A DNA stretch of 64,000 bases from Ryuthela nishihirai. Its lineage: Eukaryota; Arthropoda; Arachnida; Araneae; Heptathelidae. Position 1 is the stretch's first letter. The number at the start of each line of letters is the position of its first letter. The notes below the pieces were generated by a model that was not told where the DNA came from, did no database searches, and saw only the letters and a program-made list of their open reading frames with translations. This document shows, in pieces, positions 21,601 through 31,639 of the stretch. The stretch is from contig JAWZYU010000018.1 of assembly GCA_038380435.1 (NCBI GenBank), positions 50,803,751-50,867,750 on the forward strand. Direction: 5' to 3'. Position numbers and translations under genes: made by a program.

Positions 21601-22227
21601 AACCGCTGAAGAAGCCGAGTTCTGAATAATGAATCAATCGTATTCTTTACAGATATTTGAATATTATTAGCTCCAAAGGAAAACCTTAAATATTTGAATC
21701 GAGTCGACCAGAGTTCGAGCTGTTCTTCTATCGCTTTTAAGCTTACTGCAAGATTAAAACCGAAACGTTCTAGAAGTCAAACTCACTTAAAGCCTCTCAG
21801 ACTTCTTGAACTCAAGGATACACCTTCAGGTTCTCGTAGCAGTTATTTCGAAGCTGAACTGTGTTTAAAAATAAAATTTTCTATTTTCTACATGCTGTTG
21901 AGCGTAGTGTTTGTTTGTATAGACACCCAAGTAATTCAAAGAAATGAAATATATATGTATATATTTTTAATTTGCAGTGGATTTAGACGTTTCAACGAGG
22001 GCATCGAAGAAAATACCAAGGAAAATTGTGGAGAAGAAGCTGTAGAGATGGCCCACGTCGTAATGAGCATGCTGACCACAGATCTCCCTACTGTCATCTG
22101 CCAGACTTATGATCCCAAAAGTGACACCTGCCAAAGACTTCTTCCTCCATCTGGAACTTCGGCCAAGGGATCCCAAAGCAAGTCTCAAATAGGAAGACTT
22201 TTGGGTACAGTTTTCGGCAACTTATAA
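6638..22227 (+). CDS. Gene 1: secreted 12-cysteine protein, 5 exons
   Basis: The spliced CDS has five exons: 6638-6680, 12769-12898, 15142-15287, 16712-16847 and 21978-22227. All introns start GTAAGT and end AG, with phases 1, 2, 1, 2. The 234-residue product opens with a signal peptide (hydrophobic residues 4-16, likely cleavage near VAA at 19-21). Twelve cysteines follow at 25, 33, 57, 66, 74, 98, 114, 151, 152, 169, 193 and 203, enough for six disulfides. One N-glycosylation sequon (NFS) starts at 69. There is no membrane segment, so it should be secreted. Gene 2 shares every cysteine and every intron phase. I do not recognise the family, and hemolymph, silk-gland or venom-gland expression are all possible. 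The upstream ATG of an ATGATG pair is taken as the start because it keeps exon 1 the same length as in gene 2. Confidence 0.85.
6771..6975 (+). repeat. Dispersed repeat U, copy 2
   Basis: The second copy of the sequence at 415-650, in the same orientation, inside intron 1 of gene 1. The shared blocks are the TTTCATACATTTTTCATGA segment and the part ending near CATCGATAATATTTCA. Confidence 0.55.
6976..8414. other. Intron 1 of gene 1, unannotated part
   Basis: AT-rich intron sequence. The only structure I see is a short tandem duplication at about 7741-7812, listed separately. No exon-like or element-like sequence is recognised. Confidence 0.4.
7741..7812. repeat. 36-bp tandem duplication (2 copies)
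   Basis: A 36-bp unit starting GTCTTCAAGGGAAAAAATTC is present twice in direct succession without visible differences, which indicates a recent duplication. The period is a multiple of three, so it lengthens a chance open frame, but nothing suggests a real gene. Confidence 0.8.
8415..10195 (+). mobile_element. RTE-like LINE copy A, truncated at both ends
   Basis: This is homologous to about 28450-30045 of LINE copy C. It begins inside the endonuclease domain, keeps GDFNAKVGTDSDL, and runs into the reverse transcriptase as far as FVDFKKAY, where the family continues FDSVDR. Frameshifts and stops split it into several short frames. Loss of the 3' end is unusual for a LINE, which normally truncates at the 5' end, so a later deletion is likely. 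A SINE is inserted at 8493-8703. It lies in intron 1 of gene 1. Confidence 0.85.
8493..8703 (-). mobile_element. SINE-A copy nested in LINE copy A
   Basis: A full-length SINE-A on the minus strand. The tRNA-like head sits at the right end (GTGGCCGAGTGGTTAGC on the minus strand) and the TATTTATTT-type tail at the left. The 10-bp duplication AGGATGAGAA flanks it at 8483-8492 and 8704-8713. The uninterrupted site is visible in LINE copy C near 28530, so the order of insertion is certain: LINE first, then SINE. Confidence 0.9.
10196..12768. other. Intron 1 of gene 1, distal part
   Basis: About 2.6 kb of AT-rich intron. I find no coding motif, element termini or tandem repeats that I can support. 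The acceptor at 12767-12768 is preceded by a T-rich stretch, TTTTTTCCAG. Confidence 0.4.
12769..12898 (+). CDS. Gene 1 exon 2
   Basis: 130 nt covering residues 15-58, with cysteines 25, 33 and 57. The segment GIFHYQGNGVPSDDEKV parallels [17 protein letters not shown] in gene 2. The donor is GTAAGT at 12899 and the intron is phase 2. Confidence 0.85.
12899..14830. other. Intron 2 of gene 1, no feature seen
   Basis: AT-rich intron sequence. No exon, element ends or recognisable repeat was found in this part. Confidence 0.35.
14837..15000. repeat. Degenerate tRNA-related inverted repeat
   Basis: The block starting CTATGAGTGGAATTCGAA (about 14840) and the block GTTCGAATCCACTCATGAA (about 14970) are inverted relative to each other. 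Each resembles the B-box part of a tRNA. The left block and the following TTACATGCTATATGAGG also resemble 57766-57830. This may be an old tRNA-derived SINE pair; divergence makes the call tentative. Confidence 0.4.
15142..15287 (+). CDS. Gene 1 exon 3
   Basis: 146 nt covering residues 58-107, with cysteines 66, 74 and 98. It includes the sequon NFS at 69-71 and LQKELIGLFSQG. The acceptor is TTTTAG at 15136-15141 and the donor GTAAGT is at 15288, phase 1. Length and phase are identical to gene 2 exon 3. Confidence 0.85.
15740..16077. mobile_element. pogo/Tigger-like MITE
   Basis: A 338-bp block including flanking TA dinucleotides. The ends are TACAGTGGACCCCCGATATA and, inverted, TACAGTGGACCTTCGTTATA, a terminus style known from pogo/Tigger elements. 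The interior is locally GC-rich with further GCGTTATA-type subterminal motifs and no transposase. It is non-autonomous and sits in intron 3 of gene 1. Confidence 0.75.
16712..16847 (+). CDS. Gene 1 exon 4
   Basis: 136 nt covering residues 107-152, with cysteines 114 and 151 and part of 152. The segment KDLQVALE is identical in gene 2. The donor is GTAAGT at 16848, phase 2; codon 152 (Cys) is split across the intron in both genes. Confidence 0.85.
17187..18370 (+). mobile_element. mariner-family DNA transposon, decayed
   Basis: It is flanked by TA at 17187-17188 and 18369-18370. Imperfect terminal inverted repeats read GAGGGCATTCAAAACGTTCT on the left and GAGGGGCGTTCAAAAAGTTC on the right, read inward. 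The total of about 1.18 kb fits a mariner with small deletions. The interior codes for a broken mariner transposase. It lies in intron 4 of gene 1. Confidence 0.85.
17377..17915 (+). pseudogene. mariner transposase remnant
   Basis: Helix-turn-helix sequence at 17421-17580 (IHADLSQVHGDHDCSHGTVT followed by WMHKFKEGR) is typical of the mariner N-terminal DNA-binding half. A shift of frame leads to the linker ending RVDSCKKMLAML at 17765-17802. A further shift leads to SDET near 17838, where the first catalytic aspartate of the family lies. Beyond that the reading breaks down, and the second and third acidic residues cannot be placed. It is non-functional. Confidence 0.75.
18371..21100. other. 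Intron 4 of gene 1, unannotated part
   Basis: About 2.7 kb of AT-rich intron with long (TA)n-type stretches near 20460-20515. Short open frames near 19531-19713 and 19911-20171 have no recognisable motif and no splice context. I see no supported gene or element. Confidence 0.4.
21104..21306 (+). mobile_element. SINE-A copy in intron 4 of gene 1
   Basis: A full copy. The tRNA-like head has an A-box region, GTGGCCGAGTGGTTAGCGCG, and a B box, GGTTCGAGCCCC. The body contains CAGGCTCCTGTCAGACCTC and GCAAGCAGCTGCTTGAGGGG, and the tail is T-rich (TATTTATTTT). The head resembles Ser/Leu-type tRNAs. Target duplication is not clear. Confidence 0.85.
21978..22227 (+). CDS. Gene 1 exon 5 (terminal)
   Basis: 250 nt, including the TAA stop, covering residues 152-234 with cysteines 152, 169, 193 and 203. 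The pattern CCGFRRF...CG...LP..IC..YDP.S..C..L.P..GT is shared with gene 2. The acceptor TTTGCAG ends at 21977. An open frame extends upstream to 21694, but that part is intron. Confidence 0.88.
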
Positions 22228-22315
22228 GAAACACGACTTTTTTTTTAATCTCTGAAAAACATTTTGTTCCCTTCATTGCATATTCAGTGTACATAGTTAT
22301 TCTCATGAGTCAAAG

Positions 22316-22321
22316 AATAAA
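22316..22321 (+). terminator. Polyadenylation signal of gene 1
   Basis: AATAAA lies 89 bp after the stop codon, giving a short 3' untranslated region. Its position fits a normal cleavage site around 22335-22345. Confidence 0.7.
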
Positions 22322-22344
22322 ACGCTGTTTGTAAAAATCGCTCG

Positions 22345-23424
22345 AGTGAAAGTTCTCTCAAGTGACCTGAAAGTGTATTTATTAATCCTCCTCTGATATC
22401 ATATTTACCGTACCAAATCGTCCCTTCTTACACTTCATATGTGTTCCTTCAAGTCATTATCATCGGTTGACTGGGACTCTAGAGTAAAAGGCTGCATTCA
22501 TAAAAATTCGTTACGAATAGTTAAAAGTCAGAAATTTCCCATAAGGTTCGGAGACCTCATTTTATATGACGAGTAAAATATTCTACAACTGAATAGATTT
22601 AACGCAAGAATTTTATACATTGAAACTTATCCTGAAAACAAATTTTCGGAGCAAGAGGTTTATAATTTGTGGAGTAGAATAAACTTCTCCAAAGTCTAAG
22701 TAAATACATTTTGTAACGTTTCTCAATGCAAGAAACAGTTTTTACTTTGGAAAGTGACGGTTTCTATTAGTACTAGAACAGGCCTGCAGAAGCCGCTTCG
22801 GTGCAATTTTGAAAAATTGTATATCGATGTTTGATATTAAACCCATTATTCTGCATGTGGCGATTTTTGTTATTGGGGAATCAAAACGGTATTAACTACG
22901 GTATCAAACACAATGGATCGGTAGAAAAAAATAACAAAAGACTTAAAATGTTGAAAAATGTTGAAAATTATACACGTTGATCATTTTCGTTATAAACTGT
23001 AAATGTGAAAGAAAATATATACCCTTAGATCGAATTTCATACTTGATTTTATATAAAAGTGCTGGTTCTTTCGCAATGTTTCTAAACAAGGCTTATATCT
23101 CTTTACATTTTATATTTTTATAACACATTATATTATCTTATTTTAAGGATTTCAATTTTTTTAATGAGTATCAGAGCAAATAAACTCCAACTAATATCGA
23201 AATCGCCAAAGTTGATCTCAAAAATATTGCTTTCCTAACGATGAAATATTATTAAAGATTTAATCTTTGTATAATCTACATTGAACATTTTTAACTTTGA
23301 CCTTCAGTACTAAAGAGATAGCAGCAGAGAAAACACTGAAATAATCGTAATAAAAAGAGGGATGCTTTTAAACCCACATTGCTTGAAAATATTCGCAGGA
23401 ACCCGACGAATCTGTGCATCAGGT
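22345..23424. other. Intergenic, no feature seen
   Basis: AT-rich sequence after gene 1. No exons, element termini or internal repeats are recognised. Confidence 0.4.
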
Positions 23425-23476
23425 CCTCTCCTCCTAACCTTCTCTGAGCCCTCGGGATCCTTGGGACCTGGCCATC
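23425..23476 (+). mobile_element. SINE-B 3' fragment
   Basis: This short block reads CCTAACCTTCTCTGAGCCCT and continues through GACCTGGCCAT, matching the 3' body of SINE-B at about 37733-37775. Both ends are missing. Confidence 0.6.
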
Positions 23477-23585
23477 TGTTTCTAGTGTCGGACATATATT
23501 AAGGAGCTAAATTGAAATTATACAAAGACAAATGTTTTAGATTTCGAAGCAAGTAGATAAGATTGAGATTTCAGACAAAATGACC
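23477..23585 (+). repeat. Dispersed repeat R, copy 1
   Basis: It begins around TAGTGTCGGACATATA, followed by AAATTATACAAAGACA and a later AAGCA-GTAGATAAG-GAGATTTCAG region. The same series occurs near 49450-49548 and 61001-61090. Only the right part of the repeat is present here. The class is unknown and no coding is seen. Confidence 0.55.
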
Positions 23586-24620
23586 GGATTTTATTTCATC
23601 CCTGCATACAGCGCCGGATTTATAATCTACGTCGTCCTCTCTTTTCTTGGGTCATCCTATTCGTTCACCAAAATCAACGTGGCTATGTCCAAAATTTACA
23701 TGTACGATTTATTCAATAGTAATAGACGTTCTGTCTCAAAGTAGTTTTAAAGCCTTTAAAATGTGATTAATGAAAAAATATTGAGAGCTATAATCCTTAA
23801 CCCTTAAATTGTGGAATTTCTGTGAAAGAATTAATTTGTGGTATAATTAATTTTTAACGTGTTTCGTTTAAAAGGACATTCATCATCATCAACAACATCC
23901 TCAGCAGCAATGGGCTACGGAGGTCCAACCAGACGGTGCAGTTTAATTCTACAAGCATATCTGTCCTGAGCTACATCTTCTGCATCCGGCCACTGCAAAC
24001 CAATTCTAACAAGGTCCTATTTGACATTGTCTGCCCACCGCATCCTAGTCTCTCCCTCTTTCTGAGGCCTTTAGGCACACTGTTCATAACCCTATTCGTC
24101 AATCTATAATTATCCATACGGGCAACATGGCCAAACCAGCGGAGTCTCTCTCTGCACAATATGCTGCTTAAAGGAGGTTGCAGACTCCTTTGCCTAACCT
24201 CATCATTAGCTACAAAGTTGAACCACCTAATGCCCAAGATACTACGTAAGCATCTAGAACCAAAAGCGTCTAGTTTCCTGTTATCATGTTTAAATGATAC
24301 AGTGTCCAATATACAGTGTCCAAGTTTCACTACCATACCTAACCCTAGAAAGAACCAAACTATTATACAATCAAATCTTAGTCTTTAGGTGAAATACGCC
24401 TATTTCTCACACTCTCCATAGATTCTTAAAAGTCCCGGCAGCAATCTCTATTCGTCTGTTAATCTCATGCCGCACATCACCAGTATCTGTTACGTAGCTC
24501 CCAAGGTAATTAAACTGTGACACCTGATCAAGACTGCAACCATTCAGATTAACTGAATCACAGTCTGCCTGACCAATTTTCATCACTTTAGTTTTATCTC
24601 TGTTTATTACCAAACCTACT

Positions 24621-25553
24621 CTAACCAAGCCTACCAGTCTCATCAACAGCTCGAATGAAAGAGTTAATCTCATTAAAATCATTCACCAAAAGGGCTAATA
24701 CATCAGCATAATCCAAATCAGAAATTTTACTATTTCCAGACCATTTAAGGCCAAAATCTTTCTCTCGAAGTGAATTTCGCATAACATAATCAATAATCAA
24801 ACTAAAGAGAAAAGGAGACAAAATGTACCCTTGTCGAACACCAGAGCTAATGCTACACCAATTGCTACAAGCCTTACCAACTCTCACACCCGACTCAGTG
24901 TTATTATAGAGAGCTTTCATTATGTTAACTAACTTGGCAGGTATATCATATGATTTCACAATCAACCACAAATTATGACGATCAACAGAGTTGAAAGCCT
25001 TCTTGAAATCAACAAAGCTGGCGACAAAACGTTTCTGAAACTCTAAACATTTCTCAAGAATCTGCCTAAGTGAAAATATCTGATCCACACATCCCCAACC
25101 ATTTCTGAATCCACATTGCTCACCACACAATTGCCTGTCAACCAGATTCTTAATTCTATTAAGCACAATCATGGAAAGAACTGTACCTGAAACAGAGAGT
25201 AGGCTGATACCCCTATAGTTATTACAAGAACTGCGATCACCTTTTTTGCAAATAGGGATAATAATAGCTCTGGTAAAATCCTTAGGAACCATGACTTTAT
25301 CATAAAAGATATTCAGAATTTCAGTCATCCAAGTGGTAAATGAAACATTTCCAGCTCTAAGCATTTCCGTAGTAATTTCATCTACCCCTGGGGATTTATG
25401 AAGTTTAAGTTTAGAAATAGCCAAAATAACTTCAGATTGTGTTATAGGACCAATATTAAAGCCACCAATGCATCTATCATCATTACAAACAATGGGAGTA
25501 GAACTAACCACATTGTTTAGAACATCACTGAAATGCTGAGCCCACCTAGCCAT
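24621..25553 (-). pseudogene. LINE reverse transcriptase of copy B
   Basis: A 310-codon frame with the RT blocks CNNYRGISLLSV, GEQCGFRNGWGCVDQIFSLR, FVDFKKAFNSVDR, GVRQGYILSPFLF and DLDYADVLALL. The second aspartate of the F/YADD box is replaced by valine, the result of one T-for-A-type change. An in-frame disruption follows near the end. In intact elements the enzyme copies LINE RNA at the nicked target. Confidence 0.85.
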
Positions 25554-26361
25554 GACAGAATCCTCACGCTTCTATAACCTTACCTTTTTTATCCTTCAAT
25601 CCTTGTATAACTGTCCGTTTTCTACCACATAAAACATTAACTATCTGGTACAGCTCTCTGCTGTTGTGCTGTCTAACTGCTTCCTCGGCTTTGTCAGCCA
25701 AACCATCAAGCCAACGATTCTTATCAGCACTAACTGATCTTTTACACGTTTATTAAGTTCTCTGTAATGCTTTCTATTAGGACTAGTAGGATATTGATTA
25801 AAGACATTCCTGCAGTTCCTTCTTTCTGAAATAAACTTAAGTGCCTTATAACTTAAATAATTCTGTCTCCTCTGCTCCTTTTTTCCTAAAAGAGCACTGT
25901 TAGTTTCCAAAAAAGCCTGTTTAAAACGGCCCCATTCTTCCTCAACTTCAGTAGTAAGCAAACCATGACTGTCATAATGACTAAGTAACCTATTATGGTA
26001 AGCTTTAGCTATAACAGTGTCTTTAAGAGCTTCAGTGTGAAAGGTAAATTTGTTTAACTTTAGCACAACACTTTTTAAGTTTAAGTTGCAAGACACTTTT
26101 AACAAGGTAATGGTCTGATCCAATTTCAGCTCCCCTATATGCCCTGGAATTCCTAACAGATCTATCCCATTTGCTTTTAATTAATATATAATCAATCATA
26201 TTCCTATGCAACCCATCAGGTGAAATCCATATGTACTTATGTATGTCGCGGTGTTTGTAATAAGTGTTAGTTATTCTGAAACCTTTGAGTTTACTTACCT
26301 GTAGGAGACGTTGCCAATTACTATTGCTGCTACCAATACCAAAAGAACCTAATACCCTTCC

Positions 26362-27029
26362 CTAAAGGTCAGAGCCAGTACCGACTTTGTCATTGAAGTC
26401 ACCTAGAACAAGGGTAATATCTCGTTTCTTGACAGAATTTAAAATATCCTGAAGTTGTCCGTAAAATCTATCCTTCTCATCCTCATCGACATCCTCAGTG
26501 GGGGCATAATAACAGCAGATAACATTCAAGTCTTTAATGCTTGTCTGAAATTTTGCTGTAAGAAACCTTTCATTAATGCACTCATATCCTAGAAGAGCAT
26601 CACTAGCATGTTTGCTGAGAAGCATACCCACGCCTTGGTGATTCTTTCCATCCTCCCTCCCTGTAAAGAGAAATTTAAAGTTTTTTTAAATATCTCACCT
26701 TTACCTGGTCATCTGGTCTCTTGCAAGCCTAGAATATCTAGGTTATAGCGCTGGAATTCCTGCATGAGGACATCAAGAGAATAATCTCCACCTAATGTTT
26801 TCACATTCCACGTTCCTGCAGAGAGAAAATGATTAGCAGGATTTTTAAAGAAATTAGGTTTATTGCGATTGGTAGGGCCAACAATATCAAACAGCCCCCT
26901 AATCGCAGGCATGGGGCAAAGACCTGTTCCTCCTCCGCTAAAGGCTGAAGTCACCGATGCTGGTAGGAACTTCAGGCACCACCTTTTCAAGTGGACTTTT
27001 TCAAGAGCCATATGGCCTGCCTGAGACAC
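26362..27029 (-). pseudogene. LINE endonuclease remnant of copy B
   Basis: Two frames (27029-26709 and 26631-26362) carry an AP-like endonuclease. AGTWNVKTLGG and LDILGLQETR come first, then VICCYYAPTEDVDEDEKDRF and LVLGDFNDKVG. The order matches the family, but the frame is broken between 26709 and 26631. Confidence 0.8.
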
Positions 27030-27133
27030 ATTACTCCAGTTTAGGTTTGACGATGCCCAACTAGCTAAGTAAGGTTCAGGTACCCGCGATGGCCTCTGAT
27101 TAGGATTATTTACCAGCTGATAAATGAAGTTAC

Positions 27134-27557
27134 TAGAATAGGAAATTGGTCATGGTATATACCAAACGAAAAAAATCTTTAATTCTGAGCAATAAAAGAG
27201 CAAATTCAAAGAAAGTTGCTGAATTGTTTTGGAAAAAATATCTGCTCCTTGTACCTCTGCAGTTTAATGTTCACTGGTCTAAATAAGATAATAATATTCT
27301 GATTAATAGATAAAACAATTTTTTAGAATGTCTCTTTCTAGTAGAGGTTGTGTTTTTGCTGATAATAAAGCCTGCTGTCGAGAAATCCCATTAGGGAAAA
27401 TTGAATGTTCGTTTTCAAACGAATTGTTTCCCTCTCGTCAGTGGCAGTGGTGGATCTGTAAATGGAGGAAGGGGGGTGGGAATAACACTTAACAGTATCC
27501 CCCCAGAAAAACCAGATTTCAATTTATTAATATTAGGATTAATTTTAAAATTATTCT
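27134..27557. other. Spacer between LINE copies B and C
   Basis: About 420 bp separates the 5' ends of two head-to-head LINE copies. AT-rich, with no coding or element ends that I can identify. Confidence 0.4.
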
Positions 27558-28060
27558 TATGCACCAATCCCCTGTGACGATGCATAGAACCGGCCAGACC
27601 TAGCACCTAATGTCTGATCCCGCCTTCTCGTGGTGCATACCGTTAGTACCTTTCAAAAGAGATACTCTCTTGTGCAAGTGAACGGAAGGGGAGGACTGCC
27701 AGATTAGTTTGGCCTACTGATCTGGACAACTATGGCTACTTTTCCTTTTATTTCTACCCTGCTGAGGAGTGGTCAACCACACAGGGTCCTGGTGCTGACC
27801 ATATGTACCAACCTGAATGGAATTATGGCTCTGAGCTTGATTATGGACCCTGATTTTGCTGCACTGGTGGGCTTCTGTGGAGGAAAAATCTTCCGCTGTG
27901 TTTCTGTTTGTTTGTGGGTTGACAGCCCCAAATGATTAGATTCACAGGATATGTTTATCAGCTGGTGGATAATCCTGACCAGAGGTCATCGCAGGCACCT
28001 GAACTCTTTGCTTCTATTGGCATTGTCAAATTCTACATTGGAGGAAGTCTTCCAGTGTAG

Positions 28061-28845
28061 ATGGCTTCAGCCTTTAGTGGTGGGGGAACGGGTCTTTGCC
28101 CCATGTCTGCGATTAGGGGGCTGTTTGATATTGTCAGCATTCCCTCTCTCAATAAACATAGTTTCTTTAAACATCCCACTAACCATTTTCTCTCCATAGG
28201 TAGTTGGAATGTGAGGACTCTGCACAGAGCTTTTTCTCTTGATGTCCTCACAGAAGAATTCCACCATTATAATTTAGATATTCTTGCTTTGCAAGAGACC
28301 AGATGGACAGATAAAGGTCAGATTCTTAAAAATAATCTTAAATTTCTCTTTTCAGAGAGGGACGACAACAAGCACCACCAAGGTGTGAGTCTGCTTCTCA
28401 GCAGCACGCTAGTGATGCTCTTCTAGGATACGAGTGCATTAATGAAAGGTTTCTTACAGCAAATTTTCAGACAAGCGTTAAAGACTTGAATGTTATCTGT
28501 TGTTATGCCCCCACTGAGGATGCCGTTGAAGATGAGAAGGATAGGTTTTACGGACAACTTCAGGATATTTTAAATTCTGTCAAGAAAGGGTATATTACCC
28601 TTGTTCTAGGTGACTTCAATGCCAAAGTTGGTACTGACTCTGACCTTGGGGGAGGAGTGATACGCCCTTTTGGTAATGGTAGCTGCAATGGCAATGGGCA
28701 ACGTCTCGTACAGGTAAGTAAACTCAAAGGTTTCAGAATAACTAACACTTATTACAAACACCGCGACATACATAAATACACGTGGGTTTCATCTGATGGG
28801 CTGCATAAGAATATGATTGATTATATATTAATTAACAGCAAATAG
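28061..28845 (+). pseudogene. LINE endonuclease of copy C
   Basis: The AP-like endonuclease is in two frames. IGSWNVRTLHRAFSLDVLTE and LDILALQETRWTDKG lie at about 28195-28320. VICCYAPTEDAVEDEKDRFY and LVLGDFNAKVGTDSDLGGG lie at about 28490-28650. The Asn, Glu and Asp residues expected at the active site are visible in these motifs. A frame change falls near 28425-28486. Confidence 0.85.
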
Positions 28846-29671
28846 GCTAGTTCTGTTAGGAATACCAGGTCATATAGGGGAGCTGAAATTGGATCTGACC
28901 ATTACCTTGTTAAAAGTGTCTTGCAACTTAAACTTAAAAAGTATATGCTAGAGTTAGAAATTTTACCTTTAATACTGATGCTCTGAAAGACCCAGTTATA
29001 GTTATAGCTTACCATGATAGGTTACTTAGTCATTATGACAGTCATTGTTTGCTTCCCACTGAAGTTGAGGAGGAATGGGGTCATTTCAAACAGGCTTTTT
29101 TGGAAACTAACAGTACTCTTTTAGGAAAAAAGGAGCAGAGAAAGAGGAATTATTTGAGTGGTAAGACACATGAGTTTATTTCAGAAAGAAGGAACTGCAG
29201 GAATGTCTTTAATCAGTACGCTAGTAGTCCTAATAGAAAGGATTACAGAGAGCTTAATAAACGTGTAAAGGATCAGTTAGCTACTGATAAGAATCTTTGG
29301 CTTGATGGCTTGGCTGACAAAGCTGAGGAAGCAGTTAGACAGCACAACAGCAGAAAACTATACCAGATAGTTAATATTTTGTGTGGTAGAAAACGGACAG
29401 GTATACAGGGATTGAAGGATAAACAAGGTAAAGCTATAGACTGTGAGGATTCTGTCATGGCTAGGTGTGCTCAGCATTTCAGTGATGCGCTAAACAATGT
29501 GGTTCAGTCTACTCCCATTGTTTGCAATGATGACAGATGCATTACTGGCTTAAATCTTGGCTGTAAAACGCAGTCTGAAGTTATTTTGGCGATATCTAAA
29601 CTTAAACTTCATTAATACCCAGGAGTTAAATTACTACTGATGAATTTACTACTGAAGAAATTACTACTGAA

Positions 29672-30538
29672 GTGCTTAAAAATGAAAATGTTTCTGATAC
29701 CTCATGGATGACTGAAATTTTGAATATCTTTTATGATAAAGACATGGTTCCTAAGGATTTTACCAGAGCTATTGTTATCCCTATTTTCAAAAAAGATGAT
29801 CGCAGTTCTTGTGATAACTATAGGGGTATCAGCCTACTCTCTGTTCCAGGGAACGTTCTTTGCATGATTGTGCTTAATAGAATTAAGAATCTGGTTGACA
29901 GTCAATTTCGTGATGAGCAATGTGGATTCAGAAGTGGTAGGGGATGTGTGGATCAGATATTTTCACTTAGGCAGATTCTTGAGAAATATTTAGAGTTTCA
30001 GAAACCTTTGGTTGCTAGCTTTGTTGATTTCAAAAAGGCTTTCGATTCTGTTGATCGTCATAATTTGTGGTTGATTTTGAGATCCTATGGTATACCTGAC
30101 AAATTAGTTAACATAATGAAAGCTCTCTATAATAACACTGAGTCGTGTGTGAGAGTTGGTAAGGCTTGTAGCAATTGGTGTAGCATTAGCTCTGGTGTTC
30201 GACAAGGGTACATTTTGTCTCCTTTTCTCTTTAGTTTGATTATTGATTATGTTATGCGAAATTCACTTCGAGGGAAAGATTTTGGCATTAAATGGGCTGG
30301 AGATACGAAAATTTCTGATTTAGATTATGCTGATGATTTAGCCGTTTTGGCAAATGATGTTGATGAGATGAACTCTTTCATTCGAGTTGTTGACGAGACT
30401 GGTAGTAGAGTAGGTTTGGTAATAAACAGAGATAAAACTAAAGTGATGAAAATTGGTCAAGCAGGCTGTGATTCAATTAATCTGAATGGTTACATTCTGA
30501 GCAGGTGTCACAGTTTAATTATCTTGGGAGCTTTGTAA
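29672..30538 (+). pseudogene. LINE reverse transcriptase of copy C
   Basis: A 288-codon frame with all core RT blocks in order: CDNYRGISLLSVPGNVL, DEQCGFRSGRGCVDQIFSLR, FVDFKKAFDSVDR, SSGVRQGYILSPFLF and DLDYADDLAVL. The YADD catalytic box is intact here. The frame is cut from the upstream linker (29049-29615) by a local rearrangement near 29615-29672, and from the C-terminal part by a shift near 30510. Confidence 0.87.
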
Positions 30539-30779
30539 CAGATACTGGTGATGTGCGGCATGAGATTAACCGACGAATAGGGTTTGCTGCCTGGGCTTTT
30601 AAGAATCTATGGAGAGTGTGGAGAAATTGGCGTATACACCCAATTAATTTTTTTACAGAGACTAAAATTCAGTCTTTACACAGACTAAAATTAGACTGTA
30701 TAATAATTTGGTTCTTTCTAGCGTTAGTTATGGTAGTTAAACTTGAACACTTTGTAAACGTGATAACAGGAAACTAGAT

Positions 30780-31133
30780 GTGTTTGATTCTAGATGTTTA
30801 CGCAGTATCTTAGGCATTAGGTTGTTCAATTTTGTAACTAATGATGAGGTTATGCAAAGGAGTCGGCAACCTCCTTTGAGCAGCATATTGTGCAGAGAGC
30901 GATTCCGCTGGTTTGGCTATGTTGCCAGTATGGATAATTATAGATTGGCGAATAGGATTATGAACAGTGTGCCTAAAGGCCTTAGAAAGAGGGGGAGACC
31001 TAAGATGCGGTGGTCAGACAATGTCAAACAGGACCTTGTTAGAATTGGTGTGCAGTGGCCAAATGCAGTAAATGTAGCTCAGGATAGACATGCTTGGGGA
31101 ACTAAATTGCACGGTGTGGTTGGACCTCAGTAA
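30780..31133 (+). pseudogene. LINE C-terminal domain of copy C
   Basis: The frame carries FDSRCLRSILGIRLFNFVTN, RERFRWFGYVASMDNYRLAN and [20 protein letters not shown]. This C-terminal region is conserved in all 3'-complete copies in the window. Its function in RTE-like elements is not established. Confidence 0.8.
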
Positions 31134-31312
31134 CCCATGGTTGCTTGATGATGATAATGATGATGATGGCGATTTTTTCATAGATCATTATTCGCCTTTT
31201 CATGTATCCTATTGGAATGAATTACTTTCTATTTGTCATATTTATTATCCTCATCGCCTTCCCCAGCTACCATCCTGCTCCTCCTGATCGAACTCATGTT
31301 TAGTAAGAAGAA

Positions 31313-31635
31313 AGCATGGGGGGGGGTAAATTTTTTACAGCCACGACACTCCCCGCCTCACAAGCTTTCATTCGACACGTAGCTCGTTACTTTCCGCACT
31401 ATCGTTCAAAAGATATAGAGGAAGAATTATTTTTATATTGTAACCCTTTTTTAGGAGAAAGAAAGCACGGAGGGTCAATTTTTTATGACGCTCCCCACGT
31501 CACAAGCTTTCATTTGGCACATAAATCATTAAGTTTTTCCATCGCGTTCGAAAGATATAGTGGACAACGTTTAGTCAAATCCACCAACCCACCAACCGAC
31601 AAATGTCAAGGCCAAAAAGCAATAGCAAGATAGGT
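31313..31635 (+). repeat. 145-bp-unit repeat element, short copy (2 units)
   Basis: Two direct units about 142 bp apart share CACAAGCTTTCATT at 31359 and 31502, ACATAGCTCGTTACTTTCCG-like sequence, and an AGGAGAAAGAAAGCACGGAG-like segment. It ends with GTCAAATCCACCAACC and CGACAAATGTCAA, the same terminus as the longer copy at 35690-36440. A long open frame across it is a by-product of the repeat. Confidence 0.75.
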
Positions 31636-31639
31636 AATA

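Larger units (their letters stand above)
23881..27133 (-). mobile_element. RTE-like LINE copy B
   Basis: A 3.25-kb minus-strand copy, 5'-truncated near 27133 relative to copy D. It ends in CAT-rich repeats at 23881-23910, the short-repeat 3' tail typical of RTE elements. An endonuclease region is visible at 27029-26362 (NLDILGLQETR; GDFNDKVGTGSDL). The reverse transcriptase is at 25553-24621 and the C-terminal region follows to 23971, with several frame breaks. The catalytic YADD box reads YADV here, so the polymerase would be dead even without frameshifts. Confidence 0.88.
27558..31170 (+). mobile_element. RTE-like LINE copy C, near full length
   Basis: About 3.6 kb. The 5' end, GCACCAATCCCCTGTGACGA near 27560, coincides with the 5' end of copy D. 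The order is 5' region, endonuclease (28061-28845), linker, reverse transcriptase (29672-30538), C-terminal domain ending [16 protein letters not shown] (to 31133), then a TGATGATGATGA-like tail. The single open frame of the family is split by several stops and shifts, such as a Trp codon changed to TAG at about 28843. Confidence 0.9.

Noticed and set aside
21694..21977. Open frame extending upstream of gene 1 exon 5
   Set aside because: It is intron sequence that happens to stay open. The acceptor at 21977 and the match to gene 2 exon 5 fix the exon start at 21978.
31316..31633. 105-codon open frame
   Set aside because: It lies entirely in the 145-bp-unit repeat and has no motif. The unit is not open in the longer copy.
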